Under the pieces are notes generated by a model, which was given only the letters and a program-made list of their open reading frames with translations, searched no databases and was not told where the DNA came from. A program made the position numbers and the translations under genes. Shown here one piece after another: positions 24,389-34,600 of a DNA stretch of 64,000 nucleotides; position 1 is the first letter of the stretch, and every line of letters starts with the position of its first letter. Origin of the DNA: Archegozetes longisetosus (taxonomy: Eukaryota; Arthropoda; Arachnida; Sarcoptiformes; Trhypochthoniidae); contig JAEMBT020000004.1 in the NCBI GenBank assembly GCA_018873245.2, positions 4,884,573 through 4,948,572 of the forward strand, read 5' to 3'.

Positions 24389-25864
24389 CTAAGTCATATA
24401 TTCTAAAAATTCATCATCTTGTATGTCCTCTTCATTATCATCCTCATCATCAACGGCCACACTTCCATCTACTTCCATGTCTTCAATCGGTGGTGATTTT
24501 GAGAGCATTGAATCAATAAAACCAGACATAATGAATCTGATTCTATCAATGGAGCCGCGCGCACACCAGCCGTCTCTCTCATCACACACTTCTGGCTCAT
24601 TGCCATCGTTCGAGTGTATCAATTCTTGAATCTCTTCCACATGGATGTCACATAACTGATAGAATAATTGGCGATAAGCAGGCATTAGTCCAGGTTTAAA
24701 TATATAACTAGCTAACAATTGATTGGCTTTCAGTTCACTTTCATTGTCGACATCTTCTTGTCTTTCTTTAGAAGTGCTGGCAACAAATGATTCTGAAGAA
24801 AGAGTGGGCAATTTAGGTTTGAGTTTGTCATGTTCTCGTTTCTTGAGCGGTAACTGATACTGATATATACTTCTTTTGGCTTTAATTCGTTCAGAACTCA
24901 TATTTTTAGCGTAAACTTGTTTCACTCGAAAGTCTAAAGTTTGATATATTTTAGCGGCTTTTTGGAGGCGTGGATCGTAACCGAACTTGATCCACATACA
25001 ACGGAAGGGGCCGTTCACGAAATAGTAGGCTATCTTTGGTAACATATATTTAATGTCCACTCTCTCACAATTAAGTCTTCCAACCAATGCGTTTCGCGAC
25101 CAAATCGGACGCTCTTCAAAACATTTCATTAGTTCGTCAAACAATTTATTGTTATGTGACTTGTTTCTGAGAGATTCGAGCACTTCAGAAGTTGGTTCTT
25201 GTGGTATACTATCTGTCCAGTTGAGAAGACACGCCAAAATACTTCTCGATTTTCGTGTCCTGCCAATTATCGACAACTTTTCCTGTCTTTCTAGTTCTTT
25301 TCTCAAAGTCGCGTCTCTGTGTTGAGTGTCGTTACGGAAGAAGTAATCGATCGAGGAGTCGAACCGCGAGAATATTGTTGGCAAAACAAAAAGCGGTGCC
25401 TTTGGGTCGAATTTTCGTTCAGAAAAGTCCTTCTCATCGACATTAAACGGGTCTTTAGGTATTAATTTATCAATAATTGATTCGTATCGGACTCTATTAC
25501 CAATTTTTTCATCTGTTTTACTCATCGGTAAGTATTGAAAGTCTGCCAAAGACTTAAACTGATAACAGGTCTCAACGATTCCAATGATTTTGGCCTCGTA
25601 CTCGTAAGTGCCATCGCTTTTCTTTCTTCTAATAAACTTAACGTAGAGACTGTTGGACTCAGTCCTATCTCCAAACGTGGAATGCGAGTAGACGTCTCCA
25701 GGCCTGAACCTCAGCTCAAGTCTATTGTTCTCATTATTGTATGTCTTCTCGATACCACTAATCCCATTGAGCGTCTGTAACATATTACCGACATTCTCAA
25801 CAATTCCTGGGTATTCTATACAAACCAACTTCTTTAAGTTTTTAGTCTTGCACTGGACTGTCAT
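24389..25864 (-). CDS. GTF3C5: General transcription factor IIIC subunit 5 (TFIIIC63/Tau95 type)
   Basis: Subunit of TFIIIC, which binds the A and B boxes of tRNA genes and recruits TFIIIB and RNA polymerase III. A single exon encodes 491 residues (human about 519). The N-terminal triple-barrel dimerisation domain opens with KKLVCIEYPGIVENVGNML and RLELRFRPGDVYSH. The DNA-binding half includes PIWSRNALVGRLNCE and YYFVNGPFRCMWIKFGYDPR, the family signature. The last about 30 residues are strongly acidic (Asp/Glu-rich), as in the human protein. The ATG at 25864 directly precedes conserved sequence. The gene is divergent from HYI across a 354-bp gap. Confidence 0.94.
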   Translation of the reverse strand: MTVQCKTKNLKKLVCIEYPGIVENVGNMLQTLNGISGIEKTYNNENNRLELRFRPGDVYSHSTFGDRTESNSLYVKFIRRKKSDGTYEYEAKIIGIVETCYQFKSLADFQYLPMSKTDEKIGNRVRYESIIDKLIPKDPFNVDEKDFSERKFDPKAPLFVLPTIFSRFDSSIDYFFRNDTQHRDATLRKELERQEKLSIIGRTRKSRSILACLLNWTDSIPQEPTSEVLESLRNKSHNNKLFDELMKCFEERPIWSRNALVGRLNCERVDIKYMLPKIAYYFVNGPFRCMWIKFGYDPRLQKAAKIYQTLDFRVKQVYAKNMSSERIKAKRSIYQYQLPLKKREHDKLKPKLPTLSSESFVASTSKERQEDVDNESELKANQLLASYIFKPGLMPAYRQLFYQLCDIHVEEIQELIHSNDGNEPEVCDERDGWCARGSIDRIRFIMSGFIDSMLSKSPPIEDMEVDGSVAVDDEDDNEEDIQDDEFLEYMT

Positions 25865-26218
25865 TTGATTTTATTGGAATTAATACTTATTTTAAATTAA
25901 ATCACTTATGAAAACTGACTTGTTTTGACACAACATGTGTATTTGTTTATAAAACTCTACAACAATCACGTCAATAAATTAATCATTTGTTTAGCCTTAA
26001 ATTCATCTGTAATTTTCCCAATTTATTCATTAAATGATTGACGTTTTTTATGCTTGTTCTTTTCAATTTAGTCAATCGATTCAATGAAAATTTTTGAATA
26101 CTTTTGATTAAAGAAAGTCTTTTATGAAAGTTTAGATAAGAGTTATGATAATCTGTTAACTACACTGAAACAACTTTAGATTAGTTGAAGGATAAATATT
26201 AAGATAAGAATAAATTTA
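25865..26218. promoter_or_regulatory. Shared divergent promoter, GTF3C5 (-) and HYI (+)
   Basis: Only 354 bp separate the two start codons, so both promoters, or one bidirectional promoter, must lie here. The segment is AT-rich; no clear TATA box or Inr pair stands out by eye. Confidence 0.5.
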
Positions 26219-27765
26219 ATGGTTTTCAATGTAATAAGGAATACATTAATTAATAGAAATTTAAGGTTTTCTCAATTGAATTCAATTTCATCATCAGTAA
26301 CAATAAGAAGAATGCGTTTTGCAGCAAATATTTCGAGTCTACTCGAAGATATACCCAATCATATCGAAAGTTATAAAGAAATCGCTAAAAGGTTTATAAA
26401 GTCATATTAGCTTACTTTTATATATTTTAATATATATTTGCAAATATGAAGTATTTTCAGTTTGATTTTATTCCTGTTTTTAAGAGTTCTTTTTAACTTT
26501 AATTAGAAGTGATTACAGTTTTGATGCAGTAGAAGCCCAAAATCCATACCAGTGTCCGCTTGAAGAATGGAGACAATTAAAAAGTCAAGTTCGACCACTT
26601 AAATGGGTGCTCATTAATAGTCCTCCGCTTTGGAACCTATTCAACGATTCGACTCCAACACAAGAAAAATTCGAAAAAGTTCTTAAGCAGACTGCAGATT
26701 ATGTCAAAGAGCTTGATGTATCGAAAGTTCATTTAGTTATGAACGATGTCAAAAACGATAATGAAATGTAAATCAAGTTAACTAACATAAATTGCGATTT
26801 AGTTAAAAGGTTTTAACCTTTAAAATAGACCCAAAGTTGTAGAACTGGTGTCGTTTGGTGCGCGATATCTCCAACCATTTGGGGTGACGTGTGTTTTGGA
26901 ACCATTATCGATAAGACCTAATTATTATTTGAGATCATATTCTCTTGCAAAAGATATTGTCAAACAAATAAGTCAGCCAAACGTGAAGATATTGTTTGAC
27001 ACCTATCACTTACAAAAACTTCACGGAAATCTAGTACAAAATCTTGAAGTAATACAACTTTTGCATCTCTACTAAAACTTTAAATTATTCCAATATTCAT
27101 AGCTTTTATTAAACTTTTCAGTTTATTGATTACTATGATCCAATTCAAACTTATATAAATCCAATTTTACCATTACTCCATTAATAACAAGATTAACATA
27201 TCGATCAATTTTAGGAATTGAGTCCATATATTGGCCACGTACAGATATCACAAGTTCCTTTAAGAGACTGTCCGATAGGAGATGGAGAAATTAATCATAA
27301 TTTTATATTGAAAAAGATTAATGAAGTCTATAAGGATTATATTGGACTCGAGTACAAAAGTATGAACTTTTATTACTGGATATTTTTGGTTCATTTCTAC
27401 TTTTGTTGTGAATCCCATTGAATTTTGAATCAGATCACGTTTAAATTCAAGTTTGAAAGCAAATAAAACTTGAATGTAAAGGTGACTTACAGCAACCGTT
27501 ATATTCTGATAGCACCAAAATTGAACAAATACATCTTCGAGTACAGTACGAAACTTCCAAATTTGATTGTTATAAGTCGTACTGATTTATATTACCTTCT
27601 AAGTTAAACTAAGCTCGTCGTCGAACTTATTTAGTTACTCAAATATGCATGATTTGCGACAATTTAACTCAATGGTCAAGCCAGAATTTGAATTGAATTA
27701 AATTTTCTTTTACAGATCAGAGTCAAGATTCATTTTCGTGGCTCAACCAATTCAAACAACTTTAA
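26219..27765 (+). CDS. HYI: Hydroxypyruvate isomerase
   Basis: TIM-barrel enzyme interconverting hydroxypyruvate and tartronate semialdehyde. Exons 26219-26391, 26507-26767, 26829-27048, 27215-27359 and 27716-27765 join in frame to 282 residues. Family blocks are MRFAANISSLLED, FDAVEAQNPY, a metal/catalytic Glu in CVLEPLSIR, FDTYHLQKLHGNL, YIGHVQISQVP, GDGEIN and the second catalytic Glu in IGLEYK. The last exon contributes FSWLNQF, matching the conserved family end. The first ATG adds 31 residues ahead of the Met (26312) that aligns with the usual start. That extension has several Arg, Asn and Ser and no acidic residue, so it could target the protein to mitochondria; translation from the second Met is equally possible. 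Confidence 0.92.
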
Positions 27766-28110
27766 AATGCCATTGGATTTAATATTCAATGATAATAAAT
27801 GAAAACTCTTGTAATTGCACTACACTGTCTATTTGAAGAATATACCGAAATCAAAGTATATTCTAATAATTTTTCAAATATGTATTGAACTTTGCTATTC
27901 GGTTCTTTCTTCAGCTGCTAGATTGAGGTTTAATATTCTTATAAATAATTGTTAAGTTTGCATTCACAAAAAGTATATTTATATGAAGTATTTTTCAAAT
28001 AAAGTGAGTTTAAAATAAATTCGGGAACTTATTTTAAAACAATGTTATTCAGACCATATCATGACATTGTTTAAGTGAGAAGGAAAAGAGAAAGAGAAAT
28101 GTCAAGTAAA
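27766..28110. other. 3' flank of HYI
   Basis: AT-rich, with AATAAA-like polyadenylation signals near 27798 and 28010. Nothing else seen. Confidence 0.45.
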
Positions 28111-28119
28111 GAAAAATAC

Positions 28120-28653
28120 AATACCCCCCTCCAAGGATATAGACACGCTCCTGAGGAAAGATCTTAGAAAACACACTTTCCGAAAACTGTTTAATTTGCA
28201 AAATTTCATTCAAGAGGTTACAAACAAGATGAAGGCTAGCAGAAACCTGATAGTTTCCCTTGAGGAACTCGAACTAGAGGTGAATCATAGTCTGCGATGT
28301 TTGATATCTTCAAAAATTTTGAGATGTGGCTAATAGAGTAGTTGCAAAACAGAGACAGCGCAGAGAATCGGAAAACGGCATTATTTTGACAGAATGAAAA
28401 CACAAACTGGAAGTGAAAATAGAGATGCATGTCAGGAACAGATTATGTTCGGAGCACGTAATGCAAGCCCAAGACTTACACTTAAAAGTCGGAGATGAAT
28501 TCAAGAGGATCATATTGATAACAATAAGGCAAATCTAAAAGACGTGAAATTATGGCAAACTCTAATCAAAAGTATGAAATGCATGGAAATGAAAGACAGA
28601 ATATGTCTCCAGTCGGTAACAGACAATCATATCCATTGTCGGTACTGACCACT
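28120..28653 (+). pseudogene. Decayed ORF of unknown family
   Basis: This stretch is visibly richer in G and purines on the plus strand than its surroundings. Frame 2 reads about 180 codons with only four stops before a final TGA at about 28652: TAA/TAG near 28331-28336 and TGA near 28496. The best part is about 65 uninterrupted codons, predicted helical and charged, including DTLLRKDLRKHTFRKLFNLQ and SLEELELEVNHSLRC. I do not recognise a family. Weaker coding-like stretches continue to about 28920 in another frame. It could be the remnant of a host gene or of a retroelement ORF; there are no terminal repeats or reverse-transcriptase motifs in reach. Confidence 0.4.
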
Positions 28654-28980
28654 TGTTTACTAGAACTTCATTGCACGAACAGCGATACGTCATGCCAGTG
28701 GTCGGACAGCAGTAAGGATGGAGATCAAGAACTGAATCTGTGCCTCAGATAGGATTCTCTTCGGGATCAGAAAGAACTTCAAGATATTAACCGTAGAGGG
28801 AGATTGAGGGAAGCACTTAGAGATCAAAGAGTTTATCCAACATTTCAATATGGCACAAGAGAACAGGCAGAACAAATAGCGATACAATGTAGAAATGAAG
28901 CATCACTAATGGTCAGACAATGAGTACCTGGACATTTGAGAAGAAAATTTGTAACACCATAATCACAACTTAGACTAATC

Positions 28981-29008
28981 AGAATGTTCAGAATGTTCAG
29001 AATGTTCT
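28981..29008. repeat. Three tandem AGAATGTTC units
   Basis: The 9-mer AGAATGTTC occurs three times without a break. Each unit is the GAAnnTTC palindrome bound by heat-shock factor, but the spacing is 9 bp rather than the 10 bp of a canonical heat-shock element. It may simply be a small satellite. Confidence 0.6.
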
Positions 29009-30065
29009 AATCAATCTCTATCCCATTTCAGAAGAGGGGAAGGCTACAGATCTAAATGAGGGTTTGTTTAGAAAGTATCGATCCTTAGAATAAAAGTTTG
29101 AATAGTTGTGCCCAAATAAGATGTATTTTGATTAATAACTCTAAGTTTTTTCATTTTATAAAGTAGTAGTTACTCTATATTAACAATATTATCGGTGATT
29201 CTATGGATGTTTAATAATTAATTTTTTGGTACTTTCTTTTAGATCTAAAAGAAAACATAATCTTTGATTATTTATAACCCTAGTCAAAATATGATTGATT
29301 TCAAAATTTTAAACATTTAAGAATTAGATTAGTTGCAAGCTTTCTGTTTGATGCACAAATTAGAAAATTTTCAACTAATCCAATTCTTAAACTTTGTTTT
29401 TTCAATCAATACAATTTATTATTAAAGTGATCTTAGCAAACTTGATAGTTATCTGGATCTGGAGATGAAGAATCTGTTTGGACTGATACAAGTGCTAAAC
29501 CATTTAGCCTACGATTTGAGATTGAATTTGCGAAATAAGTCTACTGTTTTGAATATAGAAAATCGAAATGCTTATAGATCTACACTACAATGTTGAAAAT
29601 GTTTAGGGCGGGCTGTTCTATCCACCCCTAGTTACTGCTGTGGTTCAACAGAGAATGTCATTTAGTTTTTTAAGTAAAATATCATAATAGTTTAATATGA
29701 TTTTAGTATAAGTCTTATTTCTACACATACATTTGATAATCTAAATCAAGTAGTATTAATTTTGAAAATTTTTTCAACAAAATTAGATTCAACGATCTAA
29801 TTATTTGAATTCCAAAAGAATAGTTTAATAGTTAATATCTGCAGCTATCTATCCCTAAGATCGTCTACTTATAAAACTATTAGACTTACAAATTAAGAAT
29901 TGAAAGGATTAAAAAATGATCCAATCACTCAATATATAAAGAATAATTTTTTGTTTAGATTTTGATATTTTTATTTTTAATAAACTATTCGTACTATTTA
30001 ATAAAAGGGATCCTCAGGACGACATTGCATTGAAAGAGATCAATAGTGATCTATTAGCAAGTCAC
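29009..30065. other. Intergenic, up to UBE2K 3' end
   Basis: AT-rich, with one inverted repeat at 29316-29391 and a small patch of higher GC near 29605-29650 (GGGCGGGCTG). No gene or RNA recognised. Confidence 0.45.
29316..29391. repeat. Inverted repeat, 20-bp arms
   Basis: Arms 29316-29335 and 29372-29391 are complementary at 19 of 20 positions around a 36-nt loop. The single difference is A against C on the plus strand, which is a U:G wobble on the minus strand. It may be the remnant of a small TIR element or a hairpin RNA. Confidence 0.6.
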
Positions 30066-30686
30066 TTAATTAGTTACCGACCGAATAGCTTTGTCGAAGT
30101 CCCAGTCATTACAAGACAGAGCAGCCAATGATTTATCCCTATTAACTTTTTTAACTTCCATAAACTTCTCGACTAATTTGTCATATTCTGAAAATTCATT
30201 TTTGTCCATCTGCCTCTTCTTGTCCTCACCTAAGCCATAAACGAATGTCCAATATTTGGCAGTTCTCTCATATAAGTTGCGGTTGACCTGATACTGATGT
30301 GCGACAACAGCATCTTGAGGATCATTCGGTTCTGGTGATGATAGAAATGATTGTATTGATAAGAGAACACTAGAGATAGTCATGGCTGCAGCCCATTGAT
30401 CTTTTAGTACATCCAAACAAATAGCTCCGGTCACCGAAGAGATGTTTGGGTGCCATATTTTTGTGATAAATCTACACTTCGGTGGGTTGAAGGGATAATT
30501 GTCTGGTATTCTCACGTCAATCATGAAGATCCCATTCTCGTATGGTGTCTGAGGCGGACCACGAACTCTACCAAGAAGGTGGGCATTTGATTCATCCATT
30601 TGTTCTATTGAGTAGCTATTCTTTTCTATGTTATTGTCTTTCAATAGATCTTTGATTTCTCGACTGATTCTGCCGTTAAGTCCCAT
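30066..30686 (-). CDS. UBE2K: Ubiquitin-conjugating enzyme E2 K (E2-25K)
   Basis: Class II E2 that builds Lys48-linked ubiquitin chains for the proteasome. Single exon, 206 residues (human 200). The UBC fold is very well conserved: PPQTPYENGIF, IPDNYPFNPPK, FITKIWHPNISSVTGAIC and LKDQWAAAMT. The catalytic Cys is residue 90 in GAICLDVLK, and the HPN triad is present. The C-terminal 40 residues form the UBA domain (LAALSCNDWDFDKAI), which distinguishes UBE2K from other E2s. Its first helix is weaker than in vertebrates. The start ATG at 30686 matches the family start. Confidence 0.96.
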   Translation of the reverse strand: MGLNGRISREIKDLLKDNNIEKNSYSIEQMDESNAHLLGRVRGPPQTPYENGIFMIDVRIPDNYPFNPPKCRFITKIWHPNISSVTGAICLDVLKDQWAAAMTISSVLLSIQSFLSSPEPNDPQDAVVAHQYQVNRNLYERTAKYWTFVYGLGEDKKRQMDKNEFSEYDKLVEKFMEVKKVNRDKSLAALSCNDWDFDKAIRSVTN

Positions 30687-31640
30687 TTTGACTCTGTTTA
30701 TTTTGTGGACGAAATTTTTGATCTTTTTGTGAATGATATTTAAACGCAGAGCTCGTAATAGTTTTTAAACGGTTTTATAATTGATTGTTGAATAGAAAAA
30801 ATTATTTGATTGTTTTGCATCTAAGCATGATCGGCACGATATTTGTAAATGTCTCTCAAATCTAGAGGATTCAATGTGGTATTTGATGTTTACTAAAGAG
30901 TAGGAGTTAAATTGTTGTGTCAGGTGCAGACATTTACTTAAACCTAACCAGACTACTATAGAATGAATTAAGTTTAGAACGGCAGTAGCCTAGCCTATTA
31001 GTGCAGCACGTTCTGCAATAGTATAACTGGCCGTTAAGTTATAAACCCTATATCTTGTCACTTGCATCATTAAATAATCCGATTCACCCTTATTCTTCCA
31101 AATCACACTTTGTAATAGTACTTTCCCAAGTACCCACTTATTAACCCAATTCAAATGTCAACGTGATTCGCCAAAATGCAGATAGTTTACTAAAACCGAT
31201 TAGTGACATTTAATTATGATTAGTCATTATGCGGTCATAGGCAATTAAATCTACTTAATTATTGTGCCGTAGATTTGCCCATAAAAGTTGACTCAAGTCA
31301 GTTTTTAGTTATTAATGTAGGATGTACTTTTCGATCAGTTCCTGTGGGAAACAATCAGGCAGATTTCACTGCCTAAACCTGATTCCAGATTTTAGTTCTC
31401 CAACTGGCTGCAATCAACTGAAAGTTTATAAAAAATTCAAGCGAAACTTTGTTTTAAAAGAGGTATTTGTGTTAAATTTATTTTTAAATTATGTTTAGGA
31501 TTAATATGATATAACTACGAAATGTTTGTACAATTTCGAAAGTTTCATATTTAAAGCAGTTATGGATTTGAGATCTTAATTTAAAAAAGCTGATAACAGG
31601 CCACTTTGAAGTGATCAGTCAATATATCACAGTTCATAAG
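30687..31640. other. Intergenic, UBE2K promoter to cyclase 3' end
   Basis: No gene found. A less AT-rich patch at about 30975-31045 contains short inverted words, but no tRNA or other RNA structure could be supported. Confidence 0.45.
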
Positions 31641-34600
31641 CTAAATATTAGATGATTTCTCTGAAATAAGCCAATACGTTTTCATAGTTCCTTTCCCCTT
31701 AATAGATATATCTCCTCGAGGCTCGAGTTGGAATGTACCGAACAAGTCCAATACTGTTTTGGTGGATGGGCTTACGTGGATCTTGAGAGCTGTATCACGC
31801 AAAACATTTTTTATTTCATATCTAGCTTCATCTAAGTTTTAAATTGAAAAGTCTTACGCTCGCCATTACTCTCCATTCGAGAAGCCGTATTGACTGCATC
31901 ACCGAATAAGCAAAATCGTGGCCTTATATTACCTTTTAATAAAGTTATTGTTAAATATTGGTAAATCAAAGTATTAAAAAAATCAAAAACTGACCGACAC
32001 AACCGGCACACGTCGGACCTAGTAAAGAGATAAGTATGGCATTAGATGGTAGATGGAAATGAAGGCATTAGATGGAAAGGATGGGATTAATAGTTAATGT
32101 GAATAGAATGTAATACCTGTATGAATGCCAATTCTTAGTTGTAGCTTCTCATTAGGCTTATGCCTAATTACAAAGTGTTCCACATTATCCCTTATTTTAA
32201 GTGACATTCTGGCAATTTGTCGCGCGTGTTCAATACCATTACGTTCTGGTAATCCCGAAACAACCATATATGCGTCTCCTATTGTTTCCACCTGTAATTT
32301 ACACATTCATGCTATTAAGTTTGCTTAAGAAACAAAATAAGTTACATCAATAGGATTAACAACGCTATAGCTCATTACACAGTAGAGTAACTCAATGCAA
32401 GTACGGAATAGCTGTAAGGAATAGTACAGTCTCACTCCAAATATTATGTGAGTATTACATATCAGAAAGAGTAGTTTAAAATCAAATTTTAAGGGTTTGC
32501 TCAAATATTTCAAGCATTGTTTATTATTGGTTCAATTGAAATAATAGATTATATATTATGGGTAATTGATAAGGTCCAGTCCATCTGTGTTGGACTTTCA
32601 CTGATAAAGGGCATAACATTGTTGGCCTGACTGTACGAACGCTAAATTAACTAATGTATGAAATTTATACCTTATATACATCGTAGTTACAAATAATTGA
32701 ATCAAAGCAAGTGTAAAGATCATTGAGAAAATCTACCACTTGCATAGGAGTGCTTTGCGAACACATTGACGTGAATCCAACGATATCACTGAAGTAGATG
32801 GTGACTGAATCGTAAAAATCAGGCACAAACATGCGACCACTTTTGAGTTGGTCGGCAACAGGCCTGTGTATAGTGAAAATCAAAAATTGCTTCAATATCG
32901 TAAAGTTCAGTGTCAAAAAGTTCAACATCGAAAAGTAATAAAATATGGCAGTTCAAATACTTCGGTAATATCTGATAAAGAAGTTCTTCGGTCTTTTTCT
33001 TTTCTTCTGCTAGCTCAGCAGTTCTCTGATCGACAATGGATTCCAGTTCATTTGCGTACTGTTCCATTCTTACCAACAGATTTTCAGTGAGTGTGGACTG
33101 AGCTGCTGAAATGCCTCCGACACCCATCGATTTGATTATAGCTCTTATTTCGTGCTTCAATGAATTGAAGTCTGGACGCGTTTCAGCTTCTTGTGACCAA
33201 CAGCGTCTCATAACTGCGTGCAACTCAGGAGCACATGCATCTTGGGGAACGGTTGGTCGCAAATTGGCTGATTTCACTTCCTTTATGATGTCTGACAAGA
33301 GAAAGTATGATTGATTACTACTCATTGAAAGCAAACTTAATCTAATATATAGTCAATATGAGTTGCATTAAATCAATACCTTTAATCTCCATATTTATAT
33401 AATGAGGATAGAATGGTTGTTCTCGAAGGATTATTTCTTGCAGAATAATTCCGAAACTGTGTTTCAAGTAATGAAATAATTAATTTGCGACCAAACATAA
33501 AACTTAGTTCTTCTATTAATTATTGCAATTCTCTGCCCACTCATTAACGATATAGTATTTATACATCATTAAAATCTTGTTCAATCAAGTCACACTAATA
33601 GGCTTCATTATTTCTTCAACTAAACTATTGTATCAAATATCAACATTTACACTCAAATACTTAATAATCGTTGACAGTAATCACAAGTGATGTGCTGCCA
33701 TGAAATGCTTCATTCAGATCATAATATCTTTAGACATTCACAAACTTGTAAAATATTCAACATAGTAATCAAAATAAATTAGAAATCAAACTTAGCAACA
33801 AGTTTATGCATATCACAAGGAGTTTGGTATAGTAACAATCTTTTCTCGTTGCTATCGCGGATTATTAAGTTTTGAAGTGTATAGTAACAAAACATAATAA
33901 AGATTAATTGATATACCTGTAAACATCACCCTTTTGAGAGCCAGTATTTCCTTTTAGACAGTTTCTGTTATCTTTATGACAGTTACACTTCTTTGCATCA
34001 GTACATTTGCATTTACAGAAGAGTTCGGGTGCAAGATATAGCAATCCAGTTGTGTCTTCGCCAAACCAATCGACTCTGCACCTTGGATTGATTCTTTCAT
34101 TTAAACTAATTTTGATGAGTTTTCAGGGATTATAACTTCTGAATCCCCATTTGGGTAATAGCCTCCAAATCTCTTGAACTTTCTGAGTCCAAAATCAGTT
34201 ATTTTGACGCAAAAGCGTGAGTCCACCAAACAGTTAGTAGATTTGAGTCTTCCGTGGTATACGTGTTCACTATTATGTAAATAACACATTCCAGATATGA
34301 TATCATTGATTAAAGAATAGCGGAAGAGCCAATCGAGATTAAGAGATGTGTTGGCGAGCAAATCTTTCAATGAGCCCTTAGCACAAAATTCACTAAGAAT
34401 CGCCACCGTGCCATCAACACACGCACCGTTAAATCGTACCAGATTTTCATGTGATGTTTCACGCATCTGAAGTTTAGATAAGTTATTTCCAACATTTATC
34501 CTCTAAACCCTCAGTATATACTTTTGAAATAAATGTGATTCATAGAAAAACTATCATTAATTGCAACTATGATTCAATTGAGTTAGTTTTGACACTGGTA

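Noticed and set aside
32848-33314. Plus-strand ORFs opposite the cyclase exons
   Set aside because: Shadows of the minus-strand coding sequence.
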